This document shows positions 51,960-62,878 of a stretch of 64,000 bases of DNA, piece by piece. Both the position numbers and the translations under genes were made by a program. The DNA is from Prorocentrum cordatum (taxonomy: Eukaryota > Sar > Dinophyceae > Prorocentrales > Prorocentraceae). The stretch's first letter is position 1, and each line of letters starts with the position of its first letter. Under the pieces are notes generated by a model that worked only from the letters and a program-made list of their open reading frames with translations, was not told the DNA's origin and did not search any database. Where the stretch lies: NCBI GenBank assembly GCA_963575745.1, contig CAUYUJ010000914.1, positions 402,088-466,087 of the forward strand, read 5' to 3'.

Positions 51960-53585
51960 TTGACTTCAAGAAGGAGAAAAGGCGGAGGCGCGGCAGGACG
52001 GGGAGGCATGCTGGAGGCCGTCTTGAACTGCCTTGGGCCATACTGTGCCCTCTCGGAAGCCATATTGGGCTACCGGGGGCACGACATGTTTATACTGCCA
52101 GCATGCCCGCGCCTCCGAAAATGTGGAGGAGACGTGTCATATGATGGCATATGAAACCAAAGGTTCGGACTGCGGGCATCCCAACAGAACGCAGATCTCT
52201 CTGCTCTTTGAGGCGGGCCAACGGGGCCGGCGTCATAGGTCATGACACAATTCTCTCACGCAGTGACCGCTTTCAGGAACAAGCAATAGCCGCAAAACGC
52301 ACCGTTCATTGAGAATGCGCGGCGCTCAACACTGAATCTTCTTAAACGACGTGGGGGCGGAAAGCGAGTGACGTCCGCATGCAGCCTTGACCATGATGCA
52401 AACGTTTGGTGCTCGCACCGCAAGTTCCAGCTTTCTGAAAGTACGCCTCGAGGGAACAACCCGTGCGCTGCGGCGTGGTCAAACTTCCCGGCGAGGAAGT
52501 TGAGCAACGTCGAGGCTCTCGACTTGTCAAAGATGCTCCCAGGCGGGAGGCGGGGCTGTGACCCTGCCTGGGCGATGGCCCCGAAGCTGGTCAGGGCACG
52601 CCGCAAGCCCGCCAGCCCTCTGGGCAGAGGTGGTCTAGAGCGTGTCCTCGTCCACTCCCATTGCTCATTGCTCCCTAGTTGCTCGTTGCTTCCACTCCTC
52701 ATTGCTCATTGCTTCCCCTTCGGGGAGGGGTTTCCAACTGCTCCCTGGTGATAAGCACCCCCTCCCCAAAGCGACTGGCAGCCAACCAGGACCAATGGCA
52801 CCCCCCAACCATCTGCCCCCCTACAGAGAAGATACACGCAAGGCAAAATCTTAGGTCATAACCGTGGGTCCCGCGAGCACTTAGTGTTGTATTCTTGAAA
52901 GGGACGGCGCGGGGGCTCAGATTGCCTGCTGCGCGCAAGGCCACCACCCTCGTGAAAAAAAAAATGCGAGATGCAATTCGCGGCTAAATCTGCATCGCAC
53001 GCGGCCACCCCGCAATCACTGTCTATGAGTTTTTGACAGGGACGGCGGGGGTGCTGGCATATTGCCTGCTGTGCGCAGTCCCAACAACCACCATGATGGC
53101 CTTACCACCGCGATTGTGCATTGGTTATCGACAAGACTGGTGGGGGCGGACATGTTTCCCGATGTGTGATGTCACGTGCGCGGGCGCACCTGGCGCACTC
53201 TGAGCGAACCCCGAACGTCGTCTTCCTGGCGCGGCTGGACCATGCGGCGCGCATGGCGCACGTGGAGCAGGTGGAGCACGTGGCGCATGCATCTGGCGCG
53301 CCAGGCGTGCCCGGCACGCTTCGTCGCGCACATAGGGTCGGTGTTGGCTTCCAGTAGCTGTCCATCTACAGACGTCCGATGAACATGCTGAGGCTCGGGT
53401 GCTACTTCTGTGTTGGGAGACCGGTTGGGAGTGAGCGAGACAGCTTGCGGGCGGGGAGGGTATCTTGACAACTCCCCCTACCCCCTCTCCTGGGTCTGGA
53501 CGGGGGGTGGGCGCGTGGTGGCAGAGGGTCCCAAAGAGGGCCCCAAGAAGATCCCAAGAGGGCCTTGAGAACACCTTCAGAAGGA
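51960..53585. other. No recognised gene
   Basis: Unique sequence with phrases such as TTGCTCATTGCTC and GTTGCTTCC repeated at 52650-52720. Two diverged copies of a GGGACGGCG-GGGTGCT-GCATATTGCCTGCTG phrase lie near 52900 and 53040. Overlapping ORFs of 100-150 residues show no domain. Confidence 0.4.
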
Positions 53586-53587
53586 GG

Positions 53588-53930
53588 CCAGTCCTCGTCC
53601 TCGTCCTCGTCCTCGTCCTCCTCGTCCTCCTCGTCCTCTCCTCGTCCTCTCCTCCTCCTCTTCCTTCATTTCGTTCTCGTCCTCTTCCTCGCTCTCCTCT
53701 TCGTCCTCGTCTTTGTCCTCGTCCTCGTCCTTGCCCTCGTCGTCCTCCTCGTCCTTGACCGTCTCGTCCTCTTCTTGCTTCTTCTTCTTGTCCTCATCCT
53801 CCTCCTCTTCCTCCTCTTGCTCCTCTTCGCCCTCTCGTCGTCGTTCATATCCTCCTCCTCCTCCTCCTCCTCCTCCTCCTGATCCTCCTCCTCCTCCTCC
53901 TGCTCCCCCTCCTCCTCCGCATCCTCAATT
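53588..53930. repeat. CTC/GTC pyrimidine-rich tract
   Basis: CCTCGTCCTCGTC units grade into CTC triplets, with several CTT interruptions. Confidence 0.9.
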
Positions 53931-54009
53931 CACCATGTGTGCCCGTTTCGTTTCACTATAGGTGTCTCTTCCTTCCGTTTCCCGTCAACTCCTCTGGGCA
54001 ACGTTTCTG

Positions 54010-54270
54010 AATGGGCTGGCGGGAATACTTTTTTGATCGCGACCGCACCGAAAGCAGTCGGGCGGCGTCCAAGGGCGCAACTAACAAGCGACGGCCCAAA
54101 TTACGCGCAACGGGAGAGGGAAAGAAAAGACAGAGGGGGGAACGTGGTGGGAATACTTTTCGGTCGAGATCGCAAGCGGTACAGCCGCGCGCCGTCAGAG
54201 CAAAGCAACAATGCAACAGCCTAAATTACGCACTAAGCGCACAGGAGCAAACTACGCTGCGGCTCAGGAA
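54010..54270 (+). repeat. Diverged tandem duplication of about 130 bp
   Basis: GGGAATACTTTTTTGATCGC, then GCCCAAATTACGCGCAACGG, is followed by GGGAATACTTTTCGGTCGAG, then AGCCTAAATTACGCACTAAG, in the same order. AT-richer than the surroundings. Confidence 0.6.
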
Positions 54271-55470
54271 ATAGTGGTGGGAATGCGCGAAGCGTGAAGA
54301 ATTCGAAAGCGACGACTGTGCTGGCGATCTCCGTGGGGTATGCAAACGTAGTGTGTCGACAATCTAACTGAATGTTTCAATCCGCCCTTGATGGTATGCG
54401 GCAGTTGGGTTGTGCGAAGTGCGCTGTGCTGAAACGATTGACATCCATGGGCTCATACACGTTGCGAAAAATTGTCGGTTGCCTTGGCTTGCTCGTAGTT
54501 GACTATCTGACGATCGAACTGTACTGGTTGAAATTTGGATTTGCTCATCAGAGAAATGGTGCTTCATGCTGGCTTGAACGTCGCCTGCTTCATTCATCGG
54601 CTCATAGACCGTGCATCCTATCACTGTCGACCGAATTTCAAGAATACGGCGGATTAGGTTTGATGAACACGGTCCTGCCATATCAATCTATACCGAACAA
54701 AAACCAGCACGCATAACGCAGGCGACGGGAAACAACATGCGAAGCGCGATAGCCATACTTGCTTGATACACCATGATATCCATCCCGCGCCGGCACCCTC
54801 ACCCGGCCAGCTACCCCCCCACCCCTCATCCGCCGCCTCGTCCCTTGCTCCCCCTCATTCCTCCCTCGCTGCCCCCGTCCTTCTTCCCACACCCCCCCAC
54901 TCCTCGCGCGCCCTGTCCCGGCGTCCTCCAGTGCCAACGTCCATTCCGGGCGATCCCGCATCTGGCAGGTGGGGGGGGAAGGTGGTGGCGCTGCATGGCT
55001 GCAGGACAGGCGGGATTCACAGAGAGATTGGGGGAGCGAGAGAGAAAGAGAGAGCGAGAGATGGACACTCACACACAGATTTGTTTCTCCAGCGGCCAGG
55101 TGATGTCACAAAAAACTAGAAAGGCTATAAACTAGCCGAACTCCACACGGCGTAGCGGATGTTCCTCATCCGGCGAGGTGAGGCACCGTCGGGAATGCTT
55201 GAACGGGACGCGACCCACCATGCTGAATTGCACACAAAGATGCGGGTGGAGAGCAAGCGGAAGCCCGAAAACGGGCGTGCAAGTAATGATGGACAAGCAC
55301 ATACGAGAAACAGAGAGGTATTGTTCCCTCCGGCGCGCCGATGGGTTGCCGTCGGCGGTTCGCAAGATACGCATGAGGGGCGCGGTCAGCATAAATTCAC
55401 CCCCTGGTGAGCGATGTCACAAACAAGACCCAACAAAGTCGACCTTTATCGATCGCTGAGCAGAGGAGGC
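54271..55470. other. No recognised gene; lower-GC island
   Basis: The interval at about 54300-54760 is close to balanced base composition, unlike most of the window. An ORF of 114 residues (54372-54716, plus) is overlapped by one on the other strand, and neither has a known domain. Confidence 0.35.
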
Positions 55471-55471
55471 C

Positions 55472-57193
55472 TTGGAGAATGCAGAGGGGGAAACGATTTG
55501 CGGAACACGCACACGCACACTCGCACACTATCAAGTCCCCGCGAGCCACAGAAGCACTCAGATGGCTGGGCACGCAAGAACGCACACACACACACTTTCC
55601 CCTCTGCGCAACGTTGAAGCAACCATTGGTCAGGCACAAGCTTGGCGCGCCAGCACAGGCCGAGTTCTCGCGAGATGCGGGCGGGCGAATGCAAGCAACA
55701 GGGAAGACGTCGAACGAAAATCATCCCAAGGGGCCTGGCAGGCGTCAAGCACAGCTGGCGAGACAGCAACTGCGGCGAACGAGCCTCTGGCGAGGCCAGT
55801 AGAAGGGGGAGAAGCAGAGCAGACCACGAAGAAGGAGCGAGACGCGGAGGCCGAGGCCAAGCAGGGCGAGGCACGACGCATGGCCCAGAGACAGGGGGCG
55901 CATCAGAGCCCGCCGGCGACCGCCCACGCGTCGCACCCGGCGGCTGGGAGGTCGAACTGGCCAAAAGATGCTGGGCACCCCGCGGACAAGCGAACGCCCA
56001 CATCGGGGCTGCAGTCAAGCTACTACCGCAAGGAACTCCAAGCAAGGAATGGGCCCGCTCTTTGCCCCACACGCGCCCGGGTGCACGAAGAGCGCTGGAG
56101 GATCAGCCGTGGAAGTACCGAAGGAACAACGATCCCCTTCCGAAGCAGCATTGCTCCGTGCTTCAGCATCTTGACGTCCACCTGGCAAGCGGTACCAAGA
56201 CAGGAAGACGAGGCGACGAAGAGGGAGCGGCACGAGAAGGGAGCGGCCTCGGGGAACTGCCAGGAGGTTCGAAGGCTCCGCAACACGGGCCGCCGAAGCC
56301 TTGCTTCAAGCACAGCCCACAAAATCATATCCCCAGACGCCCCGCTCCACGATCTTGCACTGAAGCAGATCCCCGAGCCAGGGGTGTGGGCTTTCCCCAA
56401 CCCGCTGCTGCATCGAACAACTCGACACTCTGGGGCTCCGCGCTCCGCGGCGGGAGCCTGGAACACCTCCGGGCGATGTGCCGGGGGGAGATCTAAGCGG
56501 GTTGGCTGTCGCGGCCGCTCGCTGCAGAGGTCCAGGTCGCGGCCTCACCCGAGGCACCTGGCTCCGGGCAGAGCGTGCGCCTGCCGAGGCCGAGGCGACG
56601 AGGCGGAGACCTGTGGGCGGGCAGGCGGGAGTGCCACAAGCACGGTGCGGCCCGGAGGCCGAGAGAGCCGAGTGGGACTGGGACCCCGCCCGAGCACCGC
56701 AACCACACAGCTCACCGCCGGCGCGTTGAGGAGCAGTGAGCGAGGGCGTACTGAGCGGGTGCTGGGCTCATGCGAAAGAGTCGTCTCGCGCTTTGCCGCA
56801 CCAGCCGCGTGTGAGGTGCTGATGAACCTGACACCTGGTGAGCGAAACTGGGCTAACTACTTATTGCAGTCGAGGGCGATCAGTAGGTCGACCCTGCCAC
56901 ATCGAGGGTACCCTTGTGCCCTGTTTTTTCGTGACCCATGCCTTGTACATTTCCACGCAAATGTGGCCCTCGGAAAAACTCTGTGTCCCCTCGCGCGTCT
57001 TCCGCAATCAACCGCGACCGTAAAGCTTGGCGGTGGCCAGGCCGAGACCGCGGGAGGCGCAGAAGACGTGCCCGCGCCTTGCGTCGCGGGGATCTTCCGG
57101 CCCAGATTCGAGTCCGGGGGCTCGGGACTCACCGCCACGGCGCCAGTGATCGGGCGTCTCGGGTGGTTTTCTGTCGGCGCTCGCGTGCTCTGA
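55472..57193 (+). other. Long unassigned ORF of 573 residues
   Basis: Open for 1.7 kb, with a hydrophilic, Arg/Ala-rich translation (TAGETATAANEPLARPVEGG, ERDAEAEAKQGEARR). An overlapping second frame is open for 284 codons (55642-56496), so length alone is weak evidence in GC-rich DNA. No family was recognised. It precedes the second YR element and could be part of its leader, a relic, or noise. Confidence 0.25.
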
Positions 57194-57449
57194 ACTGGGC
57201 GGCCTCCCGGAGCTGCCGGGGGGCCGCGTGGCGACGGTGGCGGAGGAGCCGGTCGAGCACCTGTCTGAGGCGGACGGGGAACCCTGGCGGGGTGCGCCCG
57301 CGGGCATCATGGCGCCGTGGGCGCGGTGGAACAGGGTGCATGCGCAAGCTCGACGGCGCAGCGCGGGCGTGGCGATGCTCTTGGCGTCACGAGTGGGGGC
57401 CGTCAATAGCCTCGCGTGGACGGCGGTGGACCCTGCACAGAAGAGTCGC

Positions 57450-59100
57450 GATCATCAACCTGAGGGACAAGGCTCACGCGCACGCTCGCCTCAAGCGGGG
57501 TGCGACTTGGACTGAGCAGGCTGGCCTGTCGAAGAAGCAGAGGGAGCAGGCGGTGATCGCCGCGGAGGGGCTGATCGTGCGAGACGAGCTGGGACAAGCA
57601 GAGGCCGCCTTGGTCAAGTTGGACAAGAAGGGCGGGGAAACGAAGGCCAGCAGCCGCACGCAGGTCGCCACGTGAATGGGCAAGGGCTAGATCTCCGCGG
57701 TCTTCACGATCTGGAGCCATCGGATCTGGATCAGCTTCGCTGCCGGTGGCATCGTGCTCTGGCGCATCTGGCGCTTCATCCAGCTGGGCCCGCTGATCTC
57801 CGCCGCGCACCACACCGCCTTGGCGGCGCTCCATGCGGTGAAGGACCTCGAGAATTTCCGCGAGTTCACCCGCGAGCTCTACAGCAGCGGGGACCTTGAG
57901 GTCCTCATCGGATACGTGGGAGCGGCGGCCCTCGTGCTCAACGCGGCGCGGACGTACCCGAGCGGCGGAAGGCCGGCGACGCCGACGGCGAGAGCGGCAG
58001 CGACTCGGAGGTGGGCAGCGTCTACGGGGGGGCCGACATCTTCGACTGCGACGAGGAGACGGACACCAAGGCGCTGTTCGCCGAGCTCGCGCGCGGGCAG
58101 TCGGACCGGGCCGGTGCGGTCGGCGAGCTGAAGTCGAGGATCGAGGGCGGCGACGGGGCTTCGGCTGCTTCGGGTGGCGGAGGTGGCGCCGCCGCCGGCG
58201 AAGCCCCCTAGGCCGAGACCCGGTAAACCGACGATGGCGGACGTGGACTCCGTCACCCAGAAGCTGACCGAGCACGAGGAGGCTGTCAGTAAGGACGCGG
58301 GTCTGTCTACCAAGGTCAAGACTCAGGCGGGGTCGCCCACGCCGACTTCGAGCGCGGCGTCGCGGGAGAAGGTCGGCGACCTCGGGGAGCTCGAGGATCC
58401 GCTGAGGGACCAGATCGCGCAGCTGAAAAAAAAGGCGGTGAACCCCAAGGACAGCTTGCTGACGACCTCTCAGCGATGCCGTGCCACTGCTGGGGACCCC
58501 GTTGGAAGTGTCAGGACGCGCGTGGCCCCGACGGTGCCCGCGAAGCTCTGCTGGGGCGGGCGCAGCGCCCGCGTGGAGACGCAGGAGTGGCTGCGGAGCA
58601 AGGAGCTGCAGGGCGCTGGGGCCGCGTAGGAGATCAGCATGTTGGCCGCGGTGCTCGGCCGCATGATGAGCCAGGGGCAGTGCGACGAGCTGATCAGCTC
58701 GCAGGCCGCCGAGCCGACGTGCCTGAGGCTCTACTCGATCTGGAAGGCATACGAGAGGGTGCAGTGCATGGCGGACCAGCAGCATCCGAGGAGCCAGCAC
58801 GGCGGGAAGTGGAGGTCGAAGGTCGACTGGACGCAGGCGGAATAGTTGCGTTTGGACGGCGGCCCGACCAGCGAGAACCGCAAGGCCGACGACGAAGTGA
58901 TGGAGAAGCTCAAGAGGCGGGCGATCCTGAGCAAGCACCTGGGCGAGGTGCGGTCGGATGACGAATATGCTGCGGCTGGAGCTATCGCGGTGTGCTCTGG
59001 CCAAGGCCTGGGAGGCCACTCCTCTCTACCACGGCTGCGGCGGCGAGCTGCATTCGTGCCGAGCTTCCTGCTGAGCACCTCTGGCGGGCGGTGGTGCTAG
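57450..59100 (+). pseudogene. Leader and gag-like region of the second YR element
   Basis: Protein-like pieces lie in changing frames: WTEQAGLSKKQREQAVIAAE (to the stop at 57675), a hydrophobic segment with WISFAAGGIVLWRIWRFIQL then SAAHHTALAALHAVKDLENF (57690-57960), and an acidic piece GSVYGGADIFDCDEETD (to 58211). VTQKLTEHEEAVSK and DPLRDQIAQLKKKAV lie within 58174-58629, and RLYSIWKAYERVQCM within 58639-58845. A membrane-prone segment ahead of a charged coiled coil recalls the small membrane ORF and gag of the first element. The order is clear but no single ORF survives. Confidence 0.5.
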
Positions 59101-59699
59101 ATTGGGTTGGTGGGTGTCCTGGCGATCGCCTGCGGGGTAGTACTCCACGGGGTCGCCATCGGAGTGGGGGCCTCTGTTGTGCTTGAGGACCTTCGTTCCT
59201 TCCCGGCGAGTGGGCCTTCCCGCGCGTCGCGGCGCATGTCCCCGGGCGGTTCCTGATGGCAACTGGGGAGAAGGAGCTGAGGGGGCGAGATCCCCCGAGG
59301 AGTCTGCCTTGCCCACCCTTGCCACTGAAGTCGAGGCGATCGAGCTCGGGTCGGAGACGGAGACTCGGTTGACGCGGGGGCGGACTTCGAGCTCGGTAGC
59401 GGCGATTCGGAGCATGGCGACTGGCTGTTCGAGCGGCTGGGCCCGACCGTCCGGTCTTGGACGGGCGGGCGCGAGCCAGGGCGACTGGTCGACGAGCGCG
59501 CTGCTGCAGCAGCGACTGGTGACGACCGCTTGGCACCTCCAGGCGGCCAGGGCAGGGCGGGGGGCCATCGACGGCGGCAGGGCGGCTTTGAGTCGCCTGG
59601 CGGGCGGTGGTCCCACGGACTACTTTACCAAGAGATCGACGAAGACGACGTCGGTGCCGCGGAAGGCAGGCGTCGCTACCAGCACCAGGGGCGAGGAGC

Positions 59700-60433
59700 C
59701 TGAAGGTCCACGAGATCTTGAGCCTGGCGGGCAGGTACCTGACGGAGGCCAGCCAGCTGATGGACGGCTCTTCTCCTTCCGGGGCGACGTGCCAGATCGG
59801 TTTCATCGGCTGCACTGGGGCTCAGGGCTGACGGAACTCTTCGCGGTGGAGGGCGCTTCGCCGCAGGAGCTGCACCGCTTCGGCCTGGAGCAGGGGGTGG
59901 AGCTGAAGGCGCCGCAGGAGGAGGATTTGGTGATGGGGTCGACCTCCGCGGTCTTCCGGGCGCGCAGCTGCCTGGAAGTGGGCTTCGAGTCCCTGAGAGC
60001 CCCGAGCTTGACCCATGGCAAGCCTACGCCGTCCTTCGGCCTCAACAACCAGGAGGCGATCCGTTTCCTGCTGATGCCGCATGTCGACGACTACATCGGG
60101 TTCACGCTGGCCGGGGAGGTCGGGGAGAAGACGATCCTGGACGACAAAGGTATGGTCAAGACGCTCTTGAACGACAGGGGCCTTGCAGTCCACAAGGAGG
60201 CCTGGGGCGAAGGCATGGAGAGTGGGCTGGGCCTCTGTAGTGGAGCTGGTCGGCCCAACTCGCTGATGGCACAGCCCTCGAAGCTGAAGCAGGTGGTCCC
60301 GGCGACGGGGGCGGCAGTCTTGGAGGGGCACCTTCGACCCTCAGCGGTGGCATCGCTGGTGGGGCACTGGACGTGGACTAGGAGGGTGTTCCGCTCGTCG
60401 TTTGCGATCCTGGATGCGACCTACAGTGGCTGA
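59700..60433 (+). pseudogene. Reverse transcriptase of the second YR element
   Basis: Within a 418-codon frame (59177-60433), RT landmarks appear from about 59770: SFRGDVPDRFHRLHW (motif A-like Asp), GLTELFAV, EDLVMGSTSAVFRA (motif B region) and LLMPHVDDYIGFTL (motif C with the DD pair, unlike the first element). GLAVHKEAWGEG and AVASLVGHWTWTRRVF follow (connection region). The RT N-terminal part before 59770 is not convincing in this frame. The frame ends at 60433 just before the RNase H motif. Confidence 0.72.
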
Positions 60434-60439
60434 GGGAGT

Positions 60440-61260
60440 CCGACGAGCAGGCACTGGTGCACCGCAGCGGCTGCCCGAGGATGCGAGGAGCGAGCTGAGC
60501 GCGGTGGCGGCCCTCCCTGTGCGCATGGAGTCGAACCCGGAGATGGGAGTGGCGGCCGAGGGCCTGCATGGGGCGGATGCGTCCAACGAGGGGCGCGGCG
60601 CGCTGGCGCGCGACTGCCAGGCGGGGGACGCGCGCCAGGAGGCCGCTCGGGGGGGCGGGGGCTCCCGGGGACCGATGGCGGAGCGTGCCTGCGCGGGGAT
60701 CGGGAAGGACCTGGAGGCCACGGGCGAGGAGCAAAACCTGCTTCGGGCCGCCTGCTTCGGGCCGCCCCGGGCGCGGTGGAGCGGCTCGCGGGGAGAGCCC
60801 TCGGCTGCCGGGGCAAGTCGGGGAGTTGACGGAGTCCTTGGGGGGGGCCTGGGGCGTGGAGCGGGGCCAGGGGGTCGATGTCCTGGTAGGCTGCGGACGG
60901 GGCAAGATCGACGAGGGCAATGCTTTGGCGCTGATAGCCGTGGAGGTCGTCAAGATCTGCATGCGCTCGGGCATCGGGTTCACCTTGGAGAACCCAAATG
61001 GCAGTATGATCTGGGACTTCCAGCCGATGGAGGCCCTGGTGAAGATGGGGGACGTGCGCCACGCGGAAGTGGACTAACGCGTGTACGCGGAGGAGTGGAA
61101 GAAGCCGGCCACCTTCCTAACGAACGAGCGAAAGCTAAAGAAGCTGGAGATGAAGTGCGGGGGTACCTTCTGGCGCTGCAGGCGTACTGGGCGACCTCAT
61201 CGCAAGTTGAGGGGGCGACCCCCCTGCGGGCTGATGTGGGCGCAGCTGGCCTGTGCATGC
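60440..61260 (+). pseudogene. First RNase H motif and methyltransferase-like module of the second YR element
   Basis: GLHGADASNEGRGALARD (about 60560-60610) looks like the first RNase H Asp motif, in a frame that then drifts. From about 60760 another frame reads SPRLPGQVGELTESLGG, DEGNALALIAVEVVKICM, GIGFTLENPNGSMIWDF (ENP near 60990) and AEVD, then an in-frame TAA (61075-61077). It continues with WKKPATFLTNERKL and RRTGRPHRKLRG (about 61180-61215). The GN, ENP-S-W, KPT/KPA and TGRPH series matches the module in the first element. The catalytic Pro-Cys is not seen. Confidence 0.55.
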
Positions 61261-61399
61261 CCGCTGGAGCTGCGCAAGGCCCACGGCGACATGCTGCAGG
61301 GGCTCGAGCCGCATTGGAAGTCGATTCCATCGAGTGTCCGGCTGCATGGGGACCGAGAACGGGCGGTGCGAGCGACGGGCCTAGCGATACCCTTGCTGG

Positions 61400-61725
61400 G
61401 GCACTGGCTGGAGAAGAAGTGGCACCTGCCTTTCCGGGGGACGCGGTCAAACGTGGGTCACAACAACGTCCTGGAGCTGCGCGCGGTGGTGGCAATGCTC
61501 AGACACCTCGGCGTGCGTCGCAGAGCTGGGGGCACCGCGTTCTCTTTTTCACGGACTCCCTGGCGAGCCAGGGCGCGCTGAGGAAGGGGCACTCGTCGGC
61601 CAAGGACCTGCTTGCACCTCGCGCGCATCGGCGGAACATTCCAGATGGTGCGCAGGATCCGCGGCTACTTCAGGTGGGTGCCCAGCGAGCTGAACCTTGC
61701 CGACGGCCCGTCGAGAGGGCAGGCT
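61400..61725 (+). pseudogene. RNase H C-terminal half of the second YR element
   Basis: HNNVLELRAVVAMLRHL (about 61456-61515) carries the Glu region. Then in another frame comes HRVLFFTDSLASQGALRKG (second Asp region), and back in the first frame YFRWVPSELNLADGPSRG. The two frame changes, near a GGGGG run at about 61530 and near 61610, cancel each other. This pattern fits two small indels in an otherwise conserved domain. Confidence 0.72.
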
Positions 61726-61974
61726 ATTGGCGCAGCAGGCGACACGGTCGCAGGTCACGTGGGACGTGGAGCGCACAGAGAGATTGCTTCGACGTCTTCA
61801 CGAGCGCGCGCGACAAGGAGTACATGGAACTTCGCACGTGCGCCGACATGTGGTTCGTTTGGGCAGTGTGACGCGATGCCTCGCAACGAGGAGCCTTCGG
61901 CCAAGCCGCCGCCGCTGGCCAAGCGGGGGCCCTTGGCGTGAGAGGAGGCCCAGCGTGACACGCTGGAGCACAAC

Positions 61975-62878
61975 GTGAGACTCGTGGTGCACGCCGTGGA
62001 CGACGCCACGAACAAGGTCTACGAGAAGGAGGTGCGAACTTTCCTGATCGACGTCAAGAGGCGCGGGCTGCCGTTCGCGACGTACGAGCAGCGGGGCCTC
62101 GCCATGGAAGGGTACATCTCGGACATGTGCCACGTCATGCAGCTGCCGTTCGGGAGAGCTTCGGCCCTGCTCAATGGTTTCATGTTCGTTTTCGAGGACC
62201 ACCGCAACAAATTGCCTGTAGCGGCAAGGGCGCTGAAATCCTGGTCAGGGATGGGCTTCCATAAGGAGGGGCCCCCGTGCCGTTCGAGGCGGCCGGCATC
62301 GTGATCTACGACCTGTTCCTCAACGGCTGGACGGCTTGTTGCGAGAGCAAGACTGGGGGCTCCTCAGGATGTCAGATGTGGCCGCAGGCTCCGACGGGGA
62401 AATTGGCCTCACCCTGGGCAGGAGGGAGCGCGGAGAGAAGATCAAGACGGGGGTCGTGATCTCGTGGGCCGTGACCAAGGCGGTGCTCAGGGCCCTTGGT
62501 CGGGGCGCGGAACCTCTCGACCTCCTGTTCTCCATCCCCCAGGACACGCACCGCAGGGCGTGGCGCCAGGCTTTTGACAGGACAGGGCTGCCCGACTTCG
62601 GGCCACCACACTCGCTGAGGCATGCAGGCACTGCGGCTTACATTGCGGCTGGTGGCTCACTGGAGGCGGCTCGCCGGAAGGGGCGCTGGCAGACGACGTC
62701 GGCCCTGCAGCGCTATACGAAAGTGCATGTACTGATTGAGCAGCGCAGCCTCGTGACAGCAGGTCAGCTCGAGCTAGGAGCTAGGCCCAGTTTTTGGCCA
62801 GGCCATCCAGCTGTCACATGTGTCGGACACGCCGATGGCTCAGGAGCTGCTCTGCGAATGAGAGACAGTCAAGCATGA
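61975..62878 (+). pseudogene. Tyrosine recombinase of the second YR element
   Basis: The N-terminal core-binding part (KVYEKEVRTFLIDVKRRGLP, then ARALKSWSGMG) is in one frame to 62304. After a frame change near 62330-62340 the catalytic domain continues to the stop at 62878. Box I Arg is in LLREQDWGLLRMSDV. Box II is PHSLRHAGTA with His at 62609-62611 and Arg at 62618-62620. RKGRWQTTSALQRYTK supplies the nucleophilic Tyr at 62714-62716. All catalytic residues are present, so only the frame breaks stop it from being functional. Confidence 0.82.

Larger units (their letters stand above)
57450..62878 (+). mobile_element. Second tyrosine-recombinase retroelement, decayed
   Basis: Plus-strand order: leader/gag-like pieces in several frames (57450-59100), reverse transcriptase (59.7-60.4 kb), first RNase H motif, methyltransferase-like module (60.7-61.26 kb), RNase H C-terminal half (61.4-61.72 kb) and tyrosine recombinase (61.97-62.88 kb). 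It differs in sequence and module order from the element at 10-16.6 kb. Stops and frameshifts occur throughout. No terminal repeats could be found by eye, so the outer limits are approximate. Confidence 0.75.

Noticed and set aside
57060-57140. Possible tRNA T-arm (ATTCGAGTCC)
   Set aside because: The loop word fits but flanking bases do not pair and no A-box lies at the right distance.
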